Source of the DNA: Physcomitrium patens
Taxonomy: Eukaryota > Streptophyta > Bryopsida > Funariales > Funariaceae
Direction: 5' to 3'
Length of the DNA stretch: 64,000 nt
Assembly: GCF_000002425.4 (NCBI RefSeq)
Contig: NC_037256.1
Span: 15,967,242 to 16,031,241 of the forward strand
In this document: one piece after another, positions 1-13,667 of the stretch
Position numbering within the stretch: position 1 is the stretch's first letter
Layout: each line of letters starts with the position of its first letter
Made by a program: the position numbers and the translations under genes
Notes under the pieces: generated by a model
Databases searched by the model: none
The model's input: the letters and a program-made list of their open reading frames with translations, nothing else
What the model was told of the DNA's origin: nothing

Positions 1-1211
1 CCATATTCTTTTTATGAAATCCGCCAGTGGGCTTCCCTGAGGATTTCCAGTTCTCTATGCTATGCTTTGAAAGGTCTGCAACCTTTGCAGCAAGCCCAAA
101 GTCTGCTAAATATGCATCCCACTTGCTGTCAAGCTGCAAACCACCATGCGTCAACAATCACCCAACAAGCTTAAGTCAAGTCCTCACCACATTCTTTACA
201 AAATTTAAAGTAATTTTTTCTATCCATTTAACATAAGCAAAAGCTCAATATGCAAAGTTACAACTATCAGCTTGGAATGGAGTAAATCACCAGAATATTT
301 GCAGGCTTCACATCTCGGTGCACAATACCCTCCTTGTGCAAATATTGCAGGGCCTTCGCTGCAGGCCCCCCACCTTGAGATTTAGTAGTTTTTACCAAGT
401 AATTAGAGATTGTCTTTACATTAACAGCACCTTCAATCATGATTAACATTTACATTCTCGCAACAATTGAGAATCCATAAGGAACAACATGAGCAGCTCA
501 TCGAGGACAAACATTTGATCATTACCACAGAGCACTAGACTAACCTAATTGTGTTGCAATGGACAAAACTTGGTGCAAAGTGGGTCGCCACTCAGATACG
601 TGAAGCGCATTTCCCAGATTCCCATGCTCATAAAAATCATACAAGAAGTAGTAATCGGGTGGATGAGCACGTGCACCAATCAACGTAGCTATGTTTGGAT
701 GCTTCAAATTACTGCGATACAACCAGATATTATGAAGGTCAATACAATGTGACCGATATATGCTTCAAAATAAAGGTTTCTAACTTAAAGATTTAAGATG
801 AACCCCTTCAAGGCGAAACAAGATGTTCGTTTCGAAAACCTAGTCAAAGGTGGAGAAGAAAGAATGACTAACCTCAACACCTGCAGTTCTGTGTGGAACC
901 GATCCATGTCATTTGTCGTAGATAAACGTGGCTTTTTCGCCGCTACAGTTTTGCCTTGAAATCGGGCTTCATATACTACACTTTCAGCCCCTGTACAATT
1001 GAATCGATTTCAAAATTGCAATAGCCCACAGTCACAAGAATCTTAAAATGAATTGCCAACTAAGAAGCAAATTCAGCCCTCTAAATTGTAAATAATTCAT
1101 ACATGGACTGAGATTTGGAGGCGACTTCTTCATATGTCCTTCCAAACAGTTTCTAATCCTTTCATATTCTTCATCCATATTAGAAAAAGGTTTCATGAAT
1201 CTTTGTGACAT
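1..1211 (-). CDS. Protein kinase (plant Ser/Thr or dual-specificity type), 3' part outside window
   Basis: This is the N-terminal half or more of a protein kinase. Exons on the minus strand are about 1211-1103, 990-873, 711-545, 358-291 and 133-1, all joined by GT-AG introns in compatible phase. Kinase landmarks appear in order: a degenerate glycine loop (WAESVVYEARFQG), the lysine motif VAAKKP, an alpha-C glutamate in FHTELQVL, the catalytic loop HRDVKPANIL, the metal-binding ADFGLA, and the start of the activation segment ending GGFHKKNM at the window edge. The loop HRDxKPxN indicates an active Ser/Thr-type kinase. The start could be the ATG at 1211 or a second one 15 bases downstream at 1196; an in-frame stop precedes both. 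The short leader before the glycine loop leaves no room for a receptor domain, so a cytoplasmic kinase is likely. The substrate is unknown. The rest of the activation loop and the C-lobe lie beyond base 1. Confidence 0.85.
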
Positions 1212-1479
1212 TAGAGGCGAATTTTTTGAAGGCGCAGTTCATACATGCTACTTCCAAATGTAAGAGTGGAGAAACGCATAGAGAATTTACTAACCACGCG
1301 CAATCTCGGAGACGATTTGGATGTCGGACTTGGGAATTGCCAGAGGCAGGTAATCGCTGCTACAACATCCTCGCACACAAGTATTGGAGGAATCTTGCTT
1401 TTGAATGACCGACGGTGCCATTAGTAGCAACCTACAAACCCTCTAACCCTTGAGATGCTGTTCTCTTACACCTCGCTTC

Positions 1480-1486
1480 TATATAT
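1480..1486 (-). promoter_or_regulatory. Possible TATA box of the kinase gene
   Basis: The minus strand reads ATATATA here, about 270 bases upstream of the kinase start codon. A TATA box here would leave a leader of roughly 240 bases. Only the motif and its distance support this, and AT-rich motifs are common in this DNA. Confidence 0.25.
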
Positions 1487-1499
1487 TCCTCACTTCGAA

Positions 1500-4400
1500 G
1501 CTCAGGTATGTTGAAATTCCTACATATGATCGCAAATTTCGTGGTGACTGATTGAACTTTCCAGCAGGCCTTGACAATGTTCGCAATTGCAAACTCTACG
1601 ACCTTTTACTCACATTCGCGAAACCAAAATAAACAGAATACTTCCCAATAAATCAATCAACAAGCCCTTCAAATTACAGAAACAAAAAAAACAAGACAAA
1701 GACCACCCAGAAACAAGCAGCAGTACACACTACATGCCGCGCGCTAGGTTCCACGCCCTTGCAAGATTAAAAAGATATCAAAGATCACGACAAAACCTGA
1801 GCTTCCAAGACACTCAGCAGCTTGGCCTCAAATCGCATAACATCACAACCAGGAAGACAACTTTGACTACATAAAAAGCAGTAGGAATTCGCGCGACATT
1901 GTCGAACGCTGGGAGACGTGAGAGAAAGTGAGCCACAAGTCTCGAAACGTAAACCTGCGTACTTTAAAGTTTCAATCAAGCTTCTGCCTCGAATCCTGCA
2001 GCTTGTGCTGAATTTCATTCCTGCCACGTTTATCTCGCTGCACTGCAATCGGTGTCTCCACGTAGTGAGTCTTGGAATTCGAACGCGCGAAGGGTTTCTA
2101 ATTTTGGGGCGCAGAATTCTCTTTACAGATTGGTTTGAAGTGCATGCTTCAGAAAGAGCTTGTTTGCAAACAGAGACTGTCTCGGCCTAAGACTGTTCAG
2201 ATTTGCAAAGTTTTGATATCTATGGCATCGGCAGCCCTCCTTAGCTCTCCATGAACCGAATTCCACATCGCCACACGGACTCAACTCTCTAATCTCCCAG
2301 GACTCTCCTCATCAATGGGCTTGTGGGACATTTTCACAGGCGTGGTTGAATGCGCCGCTTAGACCTTGACGGGTAGCTTTGGGGAGCAATAAATTAGTGT
2401 TACATGCGTTTTGCAAGAACCCCTTTTGGTTGATGTAATCAGAGAAGGTGTTAGCTGGGGTTATCACGCAATGTGAGAATCATGTGAAGCGTTTGAACAT
2501 GAAGGCGCGGATGTTCTTAGAAGTAAAATTAGGTCTTGCATGAACGATGCGGAGCTAATCCTACTTCTAAGACAGCATGCACGCTGCGTAGCGCGTCGTT
2601 GTGCCGCTGAAATGCTTCTTGTCCCTGTTCAATGGAATTCAATATAGGCGCTACTTTTTTCTGCAATTTCCAGTAGCTAAGAGCGCCTTTGTTTCCGATG
2701 TGGGCACACAAGGAATCCCCCTTACTCGAGTTTCACAGCCTTTTTCGGGCATTACTTGGCACTTGTGCGAAGCCCTAATTTTAGCAGGTACGTGAGGTTC
2801 AATGCAGTGCAAGCGGTAGACGTTTATTCTCATCTTCCCACTTCTTGCAGAGTACACATTCACAACTCATGGTGGAATTGGCTTTGAGCTCCCGGTGATG
2901 TTCTCCGACACTGCGTTTCTATTCTCAGTGACGTGCTTACTGTTTGGTGTAGTTTGCATTCACGGCAAGTCCCCAATATTGCCCTTACTGACCGAGTCTG
3001 CCAATCAGCAAGTGCAATGACCAGATGATAAACTACGTTTGGTTGCATTAGTGATTAGCATGTGTCTCATATTAAATGGTCTCAGAATTAGGATTAGGTC
3101 TGAATCCTTTCCAATGCATACAAGTATCCTCAGCGTGTCCTTAATATTCGTAAGTCATCTTTAAGTGAGGGTTTTTGTAAATGACATTTGTCTTCGAGAT
3201 TGTACTTGCTGATTTTTAAAAAAATTAAAAGAATTGATTGACGTTGTTTCTGAACGTTTTAGGTTCAACAGTTACACATTCTTTGTCTAGCAAGAGTTGT
3301 ATTTCCTTTGTCGTTCTGTGATGAGAGGATAATGTTACAAGAGCCCGCTAGTCGAACACGAAAGAAAAGATAAGTAGAATTATAATTGTTTCCAAGCTAT
3401 TCCCGTGTACTTTTATTCATCTGTGTGCGTCTCTTGCATAGGATATGGGAACTGGGTGCCCTTGACTGTATTTAAAGTTATAAGCTTTAAAACCAATTTT
3501 AGCACTAGCTTTTTCACATGGCAAAAGTGATGATTTGCTTCAGTCGACAGGGGTTTTCTCTGCACCCCATTAAGGCACTGCCACCATTTTAGAAGGACGA
3601 GAAAGTGATTTGCTCATGCACTTGTAGTCAATCGTAGTTTAGAGAGTCTGTCTCTATCTCTTATAGAGCAGCATTTGTATTCATGTATCGTGGGCACTGG
3701 GCTTTGATGAATTAAACCATACGACTTCTGTTTTATCAGCTTGTTTCTGGTTGCTTGTATTCTTCCTTTCTTTGGTACGATACTGTTACTTGCTGCTTTG
3801 TGGTGCATTAGTTTCGTTTTCGATGGTGCATGATGTTGCGTGTCGACTTCATCATATGTAAGCTCGATGCTTGTCAGAGCAGCATGGTCTGGGCACATTT
3901 GCTATCACAGTGCATTGGAAGCTGGATGATCATATCGTGCAAAGAGTCACATGGTCGCTGTCTAACATAAACACAAATTGGTCCAAGAATCTCTAGTCTA
4001 ACTCTCCAAGATATCCTACTTCATCTTGAACTTGTCAACTTGCATTGCTGTTCATGTTAATTGATTGATTCTGATTGCAAATCCGGAAGCACTCACCCCG
4101 TCAAAGCAAACTTTCGTGGATGTTTTATCCACATGGACATGACTCATGCATTTTGGCTCTTACCAGAAGCTGGAGTATGTGGCAAGAATATCCTTCCCAT
4201 TTTCATAGCTAGGAAAAACTACTTTCCTGTCTTCTATTGAGAGATGCTGTGAGCAGAATGGCCTGCTGCTGCTGGAGCTACTTGTTGATCTACTTGTTCT
4301 TGTGTGTCATTCAGCACCGACGGTCTGTTGTAAACTGCATCCTTTGTCAGTGACCATTACTGCGTCGTTGGATTTTGTTGGTCACTTCCCCGTATCAAAT

Positions 4401-5400
4401 CCTTGTAGACGTAGATCCCAAAGCTGAATCAGCACAAAATTTTCTGCAAGGGCCCGCTTCTGATCGATGTACCTTCTGACAGGGAAATGATAATCTGACC
4501 AGATCGGACAATGAACCATCTTCTATTATGTAATGATTCGTTCATACTGGATCCCGGAAGATGCTTGATTCGGAGTTTACTTCTCGAGAAACTTACCAAC
4601 CAATCTCAACTAATCGATTGGAGACAAACTTTTCCCATTAGCATGAGCAGTTTCCAAGAAGTACTAAATTTCTCTGAATCTCTCCAAGAATCAGGGTAGA
4701 ACTGTGAAGTACCAAACAGCCCTTAGTTCGCTACATGCCCACCCTGTTGCGTCAAAATTTGCCAGGTTGAAAAGCATTCTCATGACTACCTTTAATGGCT
4801 TCCATGCTATGTTCTGACGTTGATTTGCACAATAATGGAGTAGGCACTCCATCTGCTTAGAGCTGCAACTATTTCTTCCAACGACGCGATTAGCAATATT
4901 TGAAATTGTTGGTGTAATCGAGGAATGACCTGTGTCTGGATTAACTGCGGATGCCATTAAGCATGCTGTCGAAGCGGACACGATTGCATAGCATACATGC
5001 CTCACAATCGGAGAGGTTTATAGAATAGGCAACACATGAAAAGCGCATGGGCTTCTGAGTACCCTGCCGGTAGTGTAAATGGCAGACTGTTTCAGAAGGT
5101 AGGTTCCCGAGGAATTCAGAGTAAGATGACAGGGCAAGACAGGATGCAGAGTTGACCTGATTGACTTCGCCGGCATTCCCACACTGCTAGTTGAAATATT
5201 TCTGTCGACTCCTTGTTGAGAGGTCCACCAGCTGGATGAGGCCGTCAGCAGCCCAACCATTGAGCTGAGACTGTTCATGCTGTAGCTTCTGAAAGCTGCG
5301 ATTTGGAAAAGGTCGCCCGATATTAAATGAAACCTGTACTCGATTTGATCAACGACCCTGCTGAAGGGTATATTTTTCAGTGGCATCGTAACTAGTTTGG
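1500..5400. other. Intergenic region, no recognisable gene
   Basis: Both strands hold only short reading frames (up to about 120 codons, for example minus 5018-5386 and 3614-3898) with no family motif, no convincing splice chain and no repeats of note. Composition is moderate compared with the AT-rich spacers further right. It probably holds the divergent promoters of the kinase on the left and the ascorbate oxidase on the right. A small unrecognised gene cannot be excluded. Confidence 0.5.
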
Positions 5401-5416
5401 AAGCAATTCCCTGGAG

Positions 5417-5424
5417 TATATAAA
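5417..5424 (+). promoter_or_regulatory. TATA box of the ascorbate oxidase gene
   Basis: A perfect TATATAAA lies 170 bases upstream of the ascorbate oxidase ATG at 5594. Transcription would start near 5450, giving a leader of about 145 bases. The motif is seen directly; its use is inferred from position. Confidence 0.6.
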
Positions 5425-5593
5425 CACTGGGACGAAGAGAACGAATTTTGTGGACATATCATTCAATCAAATTAATTCCTACCCAGCGAAGCGCAGAAGG
5501 GGTGGAAGTCCCTCTTGCTAATCGGTTCATGCTGCTGTTTTCTCTGACTGGCATTAGCATTCACCATTCGGTTACAAAGCGAACAAAGGAACA

Positions 5594-7815
5594 ATGAAGC
5601 TTCTCAAGACTGGAACTCATGCTGCTGTAGGATGTGTATTGCTGGTGTTGTTGATTCTGCAAACGGAGGCGACCATGGTGCGGCACAACTGGACCGTGGA
5701 TTACATGTTCTCGGCGCCGGATTGCGTGGAGAAGCTGATAATTGCAGCCAACGGGCAGTATCCATCGCCTCCAATTTTTGCTGTGGAAGGGGATACGATC
5801 GTGATCGAAGTGACGAATCACATTCCTACAGAGGGCATTGTGTTTCATTGGCACGGCATTTATCAGGTGGAGCTAAATCCAACATTGGGAAGGAACCTTC
5901 TGCATTCAAGCTCGAAATGAAGAACGAATCACATGTGTTGTGCTACAGCTACTCAGTCGAAGCTTAGATTAGTCTGGAACTTGAGAAATTGATCACACCT
6001 GTGTTGTACCTGCAGAAAGGAACACCATATTACGATGGAGCCGCTTATGTGTCCCAATGTCCAATTAACCCAGGAGAGACTTTCACGTACAAATTCAAAG
6101 TCGACAGGGTGAGCTAGCTTGACACTTGAGGTTGGTCAAATTTCAGGTGCAGCTTGATCGGTCACCACACAGTGGCTCCTAAATAGTGTGGTATTGACAA
6201 GATAAGTGAACATGGCCGTGTGTAGGCTGGGACGTATTTCTACCATGGCCACTTCGGAATGCAGCGATCAGCGGGACTCTACGGTTCTCTCATTGTAACA
6301 TTGCCGGATCACAAGAAGGAGCCGTTCTCATACGACGGCGAGCACAGACTCCTTCTCAACGACTGGTGGCACAAGTCCATTTATGAGCAAGAGCTCGGTC
6401 TCAACAGCGTTCCCTTCAGATTTGTGGGCGAGCCACAGGTGTGCATCCACAACTCACAATAAGTCCAATTCGGCCGCTTGTAAATGTAGTGTTGTGAACC
6501 CAAGGAGGACATTTCTGCACAGATATGAGAGAATGTTTTTACACTAATGGCCAGAGTGTGTTTTTTGAGCAGTCCTTGTTGATAGAGGGCAGAGGTAAGT
6601 ACAATTGCTCCCTACTCCCGGAAAGTACTGCTTCTCCACCCGGTTGCCTTACCTGCAATGCTAGCAGCCCCTGGTGCGCGCCCCATGTTATCCCTGTCAC
6701 TCCCGGAGAAACTTATCGCCTGCGTATCGCAAGCGTCGCGTCCTTGTCCACATTAAACTTCATCCTGGAGGTGAGCACATCCCCTCTAAGGAACTTAAAG
6801 CGTTATCTAACAAGCTTTGAAGTGGTGCACAATTCTGGAGCTCACATTCTGACGCTCTTCAATGCAGAATCACAAAATGACTGTCGTCATGGCGGACGGA
6901 CATTACGTTAAGCCCTTCGATGTCTACAACCTCGACATCTACTCCGGCCAGACCTACGATGTGCTCTTTACCGCCAACCAGGACACGTCCAAAAATTACT
7001 GGGCCGCAATCAATGTGCGTGGCAGAAATCCCCTGACACCCACCGGCCTCGCGGTGATTCAGTACTTGCCGAACCCGGCGACTCTCTTGCCCACCACCTC
7101 CGCTCCGGTGAGCCCCGTTTGGAACGACACTGCCACCAGCCTCAATTTTGCTAAGAAGCTCCTAGCCAAACCCGGTTACGAACCCCCGCCTCCGAAGAAA
7201 TGTGACCGCACTCTCGTGCTCCTAGGCACACAGAACGAAATCAATGGAAATGTGAAGTGGGCGGTAAACAACATCTCCTATGTGCACAATGCCACCCCAA
7301 CCATCGCTGCACTCAAGTACAAGATAAAGGGCGTCAACAACCCCGTTCCACCTCCGGATTTTCCTGCAGAGAGCTACAACATCTTCGCGCCGCCCTCTCC
7401 TCCGTCTGCCACTTATGGGACCCCCGTATATGTGTTCGAGAAAGATGATATCGTGGACGTGATTGTGCAAAACGCCAACACCATGACACCCAACGTAAGT
7501 GAGATACACCCCTGGCATCTCCACGGCCACGACTTCTGGGTGCTTGGCTACGGTGACGGCTTGTACAATGCTTCGAGGGATCCCGCTTCGTTCAATCTAG
7601 TGGACCCTCCGCTCCGCAACACAGTTGCGGTGTTTCCTTACGGTTGGGTTGCGTTCAGGTATGTTGCCGACAACCCCGGTGCTTGGCCATTTCACTGCCA
7701 CGTCGAAAGCCATTTCCACATGGGCATGGGCACCGTCTTCGCCGAGGGTGTCCGGCATATTCCCAAGCTTCCGCTGCAAACCTTGGGCTGTGGTCTCACC
7801 AAAAAACACTTGTAG
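5594..7815 (+). CDS. AO: L-ascorbate oxidase (multicopper oxidase), complete
   Basis: Ascorbate oxidase couples oxidation of ascorbate to reduction of oxygen to water in the apoplast. Five exons: 5594-5866, 6016-6108, 6226-6438, 6573-6770 and 6868-7815, every intron GT-AG and phase 0, giving about 574 residues, normal for the family. Residues 1-27 form a secretion signal with a Leu/Val-rich core. The four copper-binding segments are intact: HWHG (85-88), YHGHFG (128-133), HPWHLHGH (473-480) and [12 protein letters not shown] (535-546), with Cys536, His541 and Met546 as type 1 copper ligands. The phrases [26 protein letters not shown] and [11 protein letters not shown] are those of ascorbate oxidase rather than laccase. 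Several N-glycosylation sites fit secretion. An upstream TATA box is present. A related SKU5-type protein is unlikely because those usually lack the copper ligands. Confidence 0.93.
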
Positions 7816-9181
7816 GTTGAGCCGCGATCTGTTACAACATGAGTATCGCGGTTTTCTTTAACTGATTGATTTGGAAGCTCTTAGTTAGACCTTTCACTTG
7901 CAAATCATTCAATTCACCTCAAGTTTTCTCAATCGTAATGTAAACTACGTCACCGTCTCAGTCTTAAAGACAGGATGGTATTCGTTTCAAATCATATTTC
8001 ATAGCTTGCAAGCCGGTGAACTGCAGATATGGTTGGAAGATTGTGTTGAAAATCCGCTGAATTGACTTCAGTAAAATGTATGAAATAAGAGCAAAGGTTT
8101 ATTTGTGTTTGATTAAATGTTCTAGAAGAATAATGTTCAATAAAAAGAGTTCTCAAAACCATTGTATCTAATAATAAATTGATTCTCTCAAGCTAACATT
8201 AAAATTGAATAAAATAGATATTGTTAATATTTCACAGAAAATTTAAAATTTTAAAATATATTGTATGATGTTTGATTTTTATTTCATTATTGAGCTTCTT
8301 TTTAATTTTTTACGTATTATATCCAATTTATTGTAAAATTGTGATAAGGACACTGAAATTTATTCATAATTAACAGCTATTATACAAGAAAAAACCATGC
8401 ATGTTTTATGCACATTTTATATTTACAGAAATAAATGGAATCATTATTATCTCATGTGAACACATCAATCAATTCTCAAATGTATTATTTAAAAAAAAAT
8501 AACTATAAATATGGCTTTAAATTATAGTAAAAAAGCTTAATTACTTTGTTTTTTAAACTTATGTACTAAATGAAGTATTATCAAACAATAAGGGTTTTAA
8601 GTCATCCTTCATTACTTCAATTTTAAAATTATAAAATTAGAATATAACTGAGATCTTGATAGAGATTCTTCTTTTTAGAATCTTTAGTATTTCAATTAGA
8701 ACACACTTTATTTAAGTAATTAATACATTGGCAATAGGATTAAATATGTAAAATTTATTTAATAAAAACTAATAATTTGAATTAATATAATAAAGCAATT
8801 AATACCTTAAATATTTGATTCCAATATACATGGATAGACTTAAATTATTTTAAAACTGAATTTAGTAATAAATAATTTAATTCTAAAGATGATTTGATTT
8901 AATTATTGAGAAATTAATTATATTTAAACTGTGATGTGTGTTATAAAAAATTATGTTCAAGTCAATTATGTATAAAATATTTATATTTAAAGCATTTATA
9001 ACACATTCAAATCTAAAGTCGTATAAAATTATATGAAGAATAAAACTGTAACTTTATAGATCCTTTTCAACATAATTCGCACATATTATATATTTATTTA
9101 TTTAAAATCAGAAACTATGTAATTGATTATTTCTATTTTGCAAACAAGTTATGAGCAGTTATGACTTTGTAAAAAAGAAAT

Positions 9182-9190
<9 letters not shown>

Positions 9191-9225
<35 letters not shown>
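9191..9225. repeat. Compound (TA)n(CA)n microsatellite
   Basis: About eleven TA units run directly into about six CA units. Such compound dinucleotide repeats often vary in length between individuals. Confidence 0.9.
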
Positions 9226-11442
9226 TATTAATATCCCAAGATCATATGTCTATCATGTTATATCATATGTCTATCATATGTCATATATGATAGACTAAAC
9301 TTTAAAGTTTATTAAATTATAAACTTATCTCAAATACTTTAGATTATATTATTTTAGGAAACTATTAGGAAGACACTCCTCTTTTATTACATAAATACCC
9401 CTTGTGCCATACACCTCTGCATACACACAATAAAACTCTTATTTACCCTAAAGAAATTGAGCATAAATTTACAACAAAAGATTTGTATGCACTGGTTTAT
9501 GCACCTCTTTTTGATTTTGATTTTTTTATTAAAATCAACAAAATTTTACAACACATTATATGTCATTCTTTCATTTAGTTTAAAAATATTATTAGCTTTA
9601 TTTTAAAAGCCCTTTACTATAAATTTATCCTATAATATTATAGTATAAATAATATTCTATTGCATGTGAAATAAAAAGGAGGTTCCACTCATCAATTTTT
9701 TTTATTATAATTCCATTTTTTATGAATATTTGAATATATCTTTTATATTTATAGCTTCACAAGTTGCATTGTACAATATTTCTATAAAATATCTAAATTT
9801 AATATATTTGATATTCTAAATTTTATAAAAATATTTTAATACAAATAATAAAACTTTAAAAAAGTGTCTAAGCTCAATCTATAAATATACATATTATTTA
9901 TTTTACATTTTATTTTATTTATGGATCATTTATATAAAAATAATCTTTATTAGGTAGAAGTTTTTCTCTACATATTTAAAAATGTTAAGGAAAAAAGACA
10001 CAAAATCACCCTCTTCCAAAGAAACAAACATAAAACATAATTGTTTTACTAAGAATTGCATCATTATACACACTCAATTGTGGTTCTAAATTGGGCACAT
10101 ATCATGCCATGGAGATATGCCCCCCACTTACTATGCAAAATAGGGTTAAGAAAGCACCCTTTCTTCTCTTTAAAACCCTACAAATGTACTTGATAAAATA
10201 GTAAATTAGCCCACCATACAACACACTATATATTAACTAGACAAAATACAAAGTATTTGTATAATAAAATAGTTTCTTTTTCTTACAATTTTCTATTTAT
10301 AAAATTACTTTTAATTCATTTTTTGTGTGTTTATAATATATATATAATGAGATATTTGGATTATATTGTTGGTTTTATGAAGACAAAGAAAAATTCAAAA
10401 GATGTTTTAATTGTTAATTCCTACACAATGGAGAAAAACACAAAATAAAAATCACTTTAATATATATCTGAATTGTTAATGGATTACTTTTTCATGATTT
10501 ATATTTTGACTTTTTTGTATACTTGTAATTAAAACTCTAGGATTTATGTAGTCAATGTTTTTTACAATAAAAATATACTTTAACACAAAAAATTAAAAGA
10601 TACTTAAGAAACTAGTTCTAAAAATAAAAATTTCATATTATTTCCACAAAAAAAATATACGTATTCAATTAAATTTAAAATATTATCATATTTCAAAAAT
10701 AAAATAATTTCTATCTAGTAAATGTTTTCAATAACTCCATCCACTGTTTGACAAAAATATGAAAGTAGTGTATACAAAATCAAAAAAGAGGATTCATTGT
10801 AGTACTTAAAGTAAGCATATGTAATGTAAAATCCAACATTTTAGTTTTTTTCATTTTTCTTTATTTTGGAGTTTCAATTTTATGAATTTCATAACCAAAT
10901 TATTTTAACTCTTTTTTTTTTGTTATATTCAATAATATGATTGTGACGTTAATCATTTTTATTTTGAAGCAATAAAATAAAGTAAGATATAAGTGATTTA
11001 ATTTTTTATTCTGAAATTATTTTTGAAAATTATACATCTATTAGAAAATTTAAGTAGGAATAAATCACAGTTTCGAAAATCCCTTTTCAGCTTTTATCCT
11101 TATAACAGTGTCACATGTTGAGAAAGCGTTAACACTTCATCTTCAAATGATATGTAAATTACGAATTTTAATAATAATCTTGTCTTTTTTTCATACAACA
11201 ACAATGCTGAATATTTCAGTTTATCGTTTGTATAGCAAATACATTAATATCAAATAAACACACGTTGTATTCTTAGCTTTTTGAATGCTTAAAAATGGTA
11301 TTAAAGTTCAAAAAATTATAGCTCAATTTTTTTAAAATTTTTTTGACGTTATTTTCCTCGTTCATATATATATAAATAAATAAATAAATCAATTTAATTT
11401 TTTTTAAATTAATCAAAAAGGTGGAAAAAACACAAAAATATG

Positions 11443-11463
11443 TATATATATATATATATATAT
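11443..11463. repeat. (TA)n microsatellite
   Basis: About ten TA units inside an AT-rich spacer. A small ORF that reads through it is an artefact of the repeat. Confidence 0.85.
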
Positions 11464-12333
11464 TTAAAAAACACGTCATTATAAAAATTCATTTGAGTGT
11501 CACAAATAATGCATTTTGCAGGAAATTAATAAATGTGCATGCAAAGATAAACTTCACAGTCAAAGCATGGCTCAATTTCTTTCAGAACAGATCTTTAAAA
11601 TGAAATCAGTTATTAAATAATCACTTAATTAGAACGAAAAAAAAAAAAAACAAACAAACAAAACAAAACAAAACAAAAAAAAATCTGAATTAAACCAGTA
11701 CAATTCTCATAGTTTTGTATGTGTTCTTATTCAAAATCTTCAACTCCTACACTCTCCACACATGGTGTCCCACATTCTGGATCCCTAATGCTGTTCAAGC
11801 TGTTTCTTAGCTGAGAAAATCACTTAAAAAGAAATTGCCAATTTTGCGGTGTAGACAAGACCAATATACTCAGCATTCTTCGCATGTCATTTCACCACTT
11901 TAGCATTCGTATGAGTGGCCTTCAACAGTACAACGTCGATCTTTCCTACAATCTAAAATGGATCATCTAAGACAATTCTCCAGAAATCATTTGAGTAATT
12001 GATACAGATTATTTTGAGCCAAGAACTCAACTTGCAGGAATAGAGTACATCAGACACAAACTGCATTTGACAGTTGCTACGGCAGTGATCACTTCAGGGG
12101 TGTTACTGTTCCCTGCTTCTTTAAAGCAACAGCTCGGAGTGGCTGTCGGTGCCACCATTCTGGACGCGTTGAAAGTCCTTCACACTGCAAACAACGCAAT
12201 CGAGTGCACATGAATTTCACCCCGCGGATTTGATCCACAGTACCTCAACAACAATTCGCCCGCTACCGGGATCTTATGACTTATGATCAGATGCTGACGA
12301 GTGATTCCCACGCTGGGCTTAGCATGTACGCTA

Positions 12334-12418
12334 ACAGGCAAAGTCACGCATTCAACAATATGGGTTTGTCGAGTTGCTGATATTGGCGTGGATCCCCGGA
12401 ATGCGTGACTTTGCCTGT
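12334..12418. repeat. Perfect 20-bp inverted repeat with a 45-bp loop
   Basis: The arm ACAGGCAAAGTCACGCATTC (12334-12353) is followed by its exact reverse complement at 12399-12418. The surrounding DNA is of ordinary composition, so the match is not a low-complexity effect. It could fold as a stem-loop in RNA from either strand. I see no terminal features of a transposon around it. Confidence 0.8.
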
Positions 12419-13667
12419 CACTCTCAAAAGCTGTGCTGGGGAAGCTATTGTAGAAGGCCACAACAACTATGAGGACCCAAAAAACCATCAGTGTTCTCTA
12501 GAAGATGGGTTGGATAGACTATGCCAGTACCTAGACATCTACGCTGATTATGAGTCTCATTGGTGATTTACAAAGAGGAGAGTCCAGAAATAGAGCCTTG
12601 TTTTCAGAGGACCAGCCACATTTACAAGTTTACCGTTGGTTCAAAATCATCAAATTGGAGAATTCACCAATTGATTGTGCACAGAAGGATGTAGTGGTGA
12701 CTGCCACTTTCCCTGTTCAGTGAAAAGACCAGCTTAAGCTCGCATCGAACATGTGAATCTACCTACCCTGCTATCAATCTTTTTTGTAGTTTGTGAAATT
12801 GAGCTGTAGAGAATTCGGCAGTAACAGCAAAAAAAAACATTATTGCACAGAAGGTATCCGAAATCTATCTGAAAACTATCCCCCAAACCATAACTCGCCG
12901 CCGCTGTCCAGCTGAACTACGTCAAAATTGCATAAGTTTGGTTGTATGAGTAGATTTAATTCTAAAAACAGATAGAGAGTTTCAGCTGAGTGAGAAAGTG
13001 TTGGCGGAAATTTATTTTGGTTGACGAGATAGCTCGCAGATCAAATGAAGAGCAGCTATGGTTCACATAAACTTCTTTTCAATCAATCATTGTTGGTAAA
13101 TGGTGAGTAGTATTATGTGCTGGGGAATAACTAGGACGACGTCCACTTGCAGTACAACCCTCCCGCCGAAGCAAAAACCTGACAAAATTTTATCACAGAC
13201 GAGGCACAATGTAAAAGCACACTATTATCAAACATATTACATATCGTCATTGCCATGAGCGTTTCCAAGCTACACAGTGGTCATCAGTTTCACGAGTGAG
13301 GTAGAGTAGAAGTTCGCTTTCAGACAGTGATTTGCCAAACTATTATTGCAGAGACCTTCCAGTACCTATTTGTCAAGGAGTTTGCCGTTTTAGGAGCCCA
13401 ACCAGGAGGGACTAGATAGGAAATACCATACGGTACCTTAATTCCTAAAATGTGTGCAAACAGCTTACTCTCGGACAATCCTGATAAGCATGCCACATGC
13501 AAAGCCACAACAACAGGAAAAACACTAACAAAGTTGATACAAACTAAGTTTTAAAAAAAACGAAAAAGAAACAGAAAAAAATCCAACTCAGGAACAGAGT
13601 AAAACACCACCAGCTGATGGGGCCCTTTTAGAAGTTTAAAAAAAATTAATGTTGCCAGTTTGATAAG

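Larger units (their letters stand above)
7816..13667. other. AT-rich intergenic spacer
   Basis: From about 8050 to 11700 the sequence is extremely AT-rich, with simple repeats and no reading frame of substance. From 11700 to 13667 composition returns to normal, but I recognise no gene. One minus-strand ORF (12180-12488) starts with a signal-peptide-like hydrophobic stretch but matches no family and overlaps an inverted repeat. The part next to 7816 holds the 3' untranslated region of the oxidase; the part next to 13667 holds that of the IQD gene. Confidence 0.6.

Noticed and set aside
12200..12260. tRNA-like T-arm word GGATCAAATCC on the minus strand
   Set aside because: No matching acceptor, D-arm or anticodon arm could be laid out around it.
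12180..12488. 102-codon minus frame with a signal-peptide-like start
   Set aside because: No family resemblance, no splice partners, and it spans the inverted repeat; kept only as part of the spacer.
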